Assembly: GCA_964423615.1 (NCBI GenBank) | Contig: CAYRFQ010000180.1 | Coordinates: 1-7,913, forward strand | Reading direction: 5' to 3' | DNA: 7,913 nt | Origin: CAYRFQ01 sp964423615 | GTDB taxonomy: Bacteria > Planctomycetota > Planctomycetia > Gemmatales > Gemmataceae | Part shown: positions 6,435 through 7,913 of the stretch, one piece after another | How positions within the stretch are numbered: position 1 is the first letter of the stretch | How the letters are laid out: every line of letters begins with the position of its first letter | Made by a program: the position numbers and the translations under genes | Notes under the pieces: model-generated | The model's database searches: none | What the model was told of the DNA's origin: nothing | What the model saw: the letters and a program-made list of their open reading frames with translations, nothing else

Positions 6435-6463
6435 GGAGACAGTTGGTCGTCGATCGTGTCTCC
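6435..6463 (+). other. small inverted repeat between the DUF1549 and DUF1501 genes
   Basis: GGAGACA (6435-6441) and TGTCTCC (6457-6463) form a 7-bp stem around a 15-base loop, starting 23 bases after the upstream stop codon. No T run follows, so it is not a standard terminator. It could be an RNA-processing or stabilising hairpin or a protein site, or chance. The 8-mer CGATCGTG also occurs twice in this 158-bp gap (6451-6458 and 6486-6493). No clear promoter was found, so the downstream gene may be read from the same transcript. Confidence 0.3.
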
Positions 6464-6570
6464 GGATTTCATGGGCCGAGGAGGCCGATCGTGGTCTTCA
6501 GGTAATCCATTATTCTATTGTCTCGGACCTCTCGACTCTCCAATCTGGACTCATACTCAAGGAAACAAAC

Positions 6571-7869
6571 ATGACTCATCAAGCCATTACCCAGGTACAA
6601 ACCAACCATGAAGGGGTAATCGATCGTCGCAGCTTCGTCAAGAGTCTTGCCGTTGGTGGGAGCGGGCTTGCGATGATCGGTTGGAAGGACGCTGTGACCC
6701 TTTATGCCGATGAATTGCGTCGCCAACAAAAATCTTGCATTTTGCTGTTCATGCAAGGTGGCCCAAGTCAATTCGAAACGTTCGATCCCAAGCCTGGGAC
6801 GGAAACGGGTGGGCCGACGCGGGCCATCGACACGGCTGTTGAAGGGATCAAGATTGCTGAAGGCTGGACTCAAACGGCTCGTCAGATGCGAGACATCTCT
6901 CTTATTCGGTCGATGACGAACCGGGAAGGTTCCCACCCTCGCGCCGTGTACCAGATGCACACGGGATATGCTCCGATCGGTGGTCTTCGGTATCCGACTC
7001 TCGGTTCGATTGTGGCTAGCGAGATCGCTCCGGAAGAGTTCGAGTTGCCGCACTTCGTGACAGTCGGTGGTCGCAGAATAGGGAACCTTGGGTCTGGATT
7101 CCTTGGGAACCAGTATTCGCCTTATGAGGTCGCCGACCCGAATCGTATGCCTGCCAACGGTGCGTTGGCTCGGGGTGTTGATCGGGCACGATTCAATCGT
7201 CGCCTCGCTTTGATGCAAGATTTGGAAGGTGAATTCGCGAATTCTGGGGGGGCTCGCCGAGTTGCCCAACACCGTACGCTCTACGATAGCGCTTCGAACA
7301 TGGTCCGTAGTCCGCAAATGCGAGCGTTCGACTTGTCTCAGGAACGTGATGCCGTTCGAGACCGCTATGGTCGTACGGCCTTTGGGCAAGGTTGTCTGCT
7401 GGCCCGTCGTTTGGTGGAAACCGGCGTGACGTTCGTCGAAGTGACGCTCGGCAACTGGGACACTCACTTAGACAACTTCAATCGGACCAAGGGACTGATC
7501 CAACAAGCCGACCCCGCTGTTGGGGCGCTCATCGCGGACTTGAAAGCGCGACAAATTCTTGATCGTACTTTGGTGATCTGGATGGGTGAGTTCGGTCGAA
7601 CGCCACGCATCAACCCCCGTACTGGTCGCGACCATTATCCGCGTGCTTTCAATGTTGCGTTGGCTGGTGGTGGAATCCAGGGTGGTCGCGTGGTAGGGTC
7701 CACGAACGCCTCAGGATCGACCGTGACGAATCGGCCAGTGACCGTACAGGACTTGTTCTGCACTTTCTGCCATAGCTTGAGCATCAATCCGTCGCGTGAG
7801 CGAATGACTCCAATCGGCCGCCCGATCAAGGTTGTCGATGGTGGACGAAAGGTCAACGAGTTGTTCTAG
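6571..7869 (+). CDS. DUF1501 protein (alkaline-phosphatase/sulfatase-like superfamily), Tat-type export signal
   Basis: A 432-residue protein, a usual length for the family. The ATG at 6571 follows AAGGA (6559-6563) at 7 bases. DRRSFVK at 18-24 followed by a weakly hydrophobic Gly/Ala/Leu run is a twin-arginine signal, implying export after folding, often with a bound cofactor or metal. Family motifs in order: FMQGGPSQFETFDPKPG (60-76), SHPRAVYQMHTG (121-132), GNWDTHLDNF (294-303), GEFGRTP (339-345) and GRDHYPRAF (352-360). The Asp and His residues of WDTH and GRDHY are the likely metal or catalytic positions by analogy with the alkaline-phosphatase superfamily. The C-terminus IGRPIKVVDGG is also typical. 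A CTFCH motif lies at 397-401. It follows the DUF1549/DUF1553 gene, its usual planctomycete partner. The substrate is unknown; hydrolysis of a phosphate or sulfate ester is only an inference from the fold. Confidence 0.93.
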   Translation: MTHQAITQVQTNHEGVIDRRSFVKSLAVGGSGLAMIGWKDAVTLYADELRRQQKSCILLFMQGGPSQFETFDPKPGTETGGPTRAIDTAVEGIKIAEGWTQTARQMRDISLIRSMTNREGSHPRAVYQMHTGYAPIGGLRYPTLGSIVASEIAPEEFELPHFVTVGGRRIGNLGSGFLGNQYSPYEVADPNRMPANGALARGVDRARFNRRLALMQDLEGEFANSGGARRVAQHRTLYDSASNMVRSPQMRAFDLSQERDAVRDRYGRTAFGQGCLLARRLVETGVTFVEVTLGNWDTHLDNFNRTKGLIQQADPAVGALIADLKARQILDRTLVIWMGEFGRTPRINPRTGRDHYPRAFNVALAGGGIQGGRVVGSTNASGSTVTNRPVTVQDLFCTFCHSLSINPSRERMTPIGRPIKVVDGGRKVNELF

Positions 7870-7913
7870 TGCATCATCCAGTCTTAATTTTGGGGTAGAG
7901 TCGCTTGAGTTTT
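7870..7913. other. right-edge non-coding tail, nothing recognisable
   Basis: Forty-four bases after the DUF1501 stop codon. No stem-loop terminator, binding site or start codon with a binding site is visible before the window ends. Confidence 0.5.

Noticed and set aside
6469..7467. 332-codon minus-strand frame opposite the DUF1501 gene
   Set aside because: Basic, motif-free translation with no binding site; the plus-strand frame carries the full set of DUF1501 motifs.

Overview
The window reads as chromosomal DNA of a planctomycete, possibly of the Gemmata group. The reasons are the DUF1549/DUF1553 gene followed by a DUF1501 gene, a secreted HEAT-repeat plus beta-propeller protein of a type common in that phylum, and a BlaI-type repressor paired with an M56 membrane peptidase. 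Spot counts of two 60-base lines gave 53% and 57% G+C. No rRNA, tRNA, CRISPR array, insertion sequence or phage gene was seen. All assignments rest on reading motifs by eye and on recalled family features.

Left part (1-2373, minus strand): a two-gene regulatory operon. A BlaI/MecI-type repressor (1871-2305) is followed after 12 bases by a GTG-started M56 (BlaR1-like) zinc peptidase that runs off the left edge (1-1858). The promoter upstream of the repressor carries two near-identical palindromes 25 bp apart. One fills the spacer between the -35 and -10 boxes and the other covers the expected transcription start, so the operon is very probably autorepressed. The peptidase has no visible penicillin-sensor domain. 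Instead, after its fourth membrane segment it has a very long Arg/Glu-rich tail with coiled-coil stretches.

Middle (2470-4290, minus strand): a secreted 606-residue protein with HEAT-like helices followed by a beta-propeller. It is separated by a 394-bp divergent intergenic region (4291-4684) from the plus-strand genes. That region holds a perfect 6-3-6 palindrome and a 9-bp direct repeat, both candidate regulator sites.

Right part (4685-7869, plus strand): a Sec-exported DUF1549/DUF1553 protein with a CxxCH motif, then, after 158 bp, a Tat-type DUF1501 protein of the alkaline-phosphatase/sulfatase-like superfamily. This pair is a planctomycete hallmark of unknown biochemical function. With the divergent HEAT/propeller gene it may form an extracytoplasmic functional unit, but that is inference. 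The last 44 bases hold nothing recognisable. The most interesting signals are the operator/promoter architecture with its unknown regulon and the unusual sensor end of the M56 protein.
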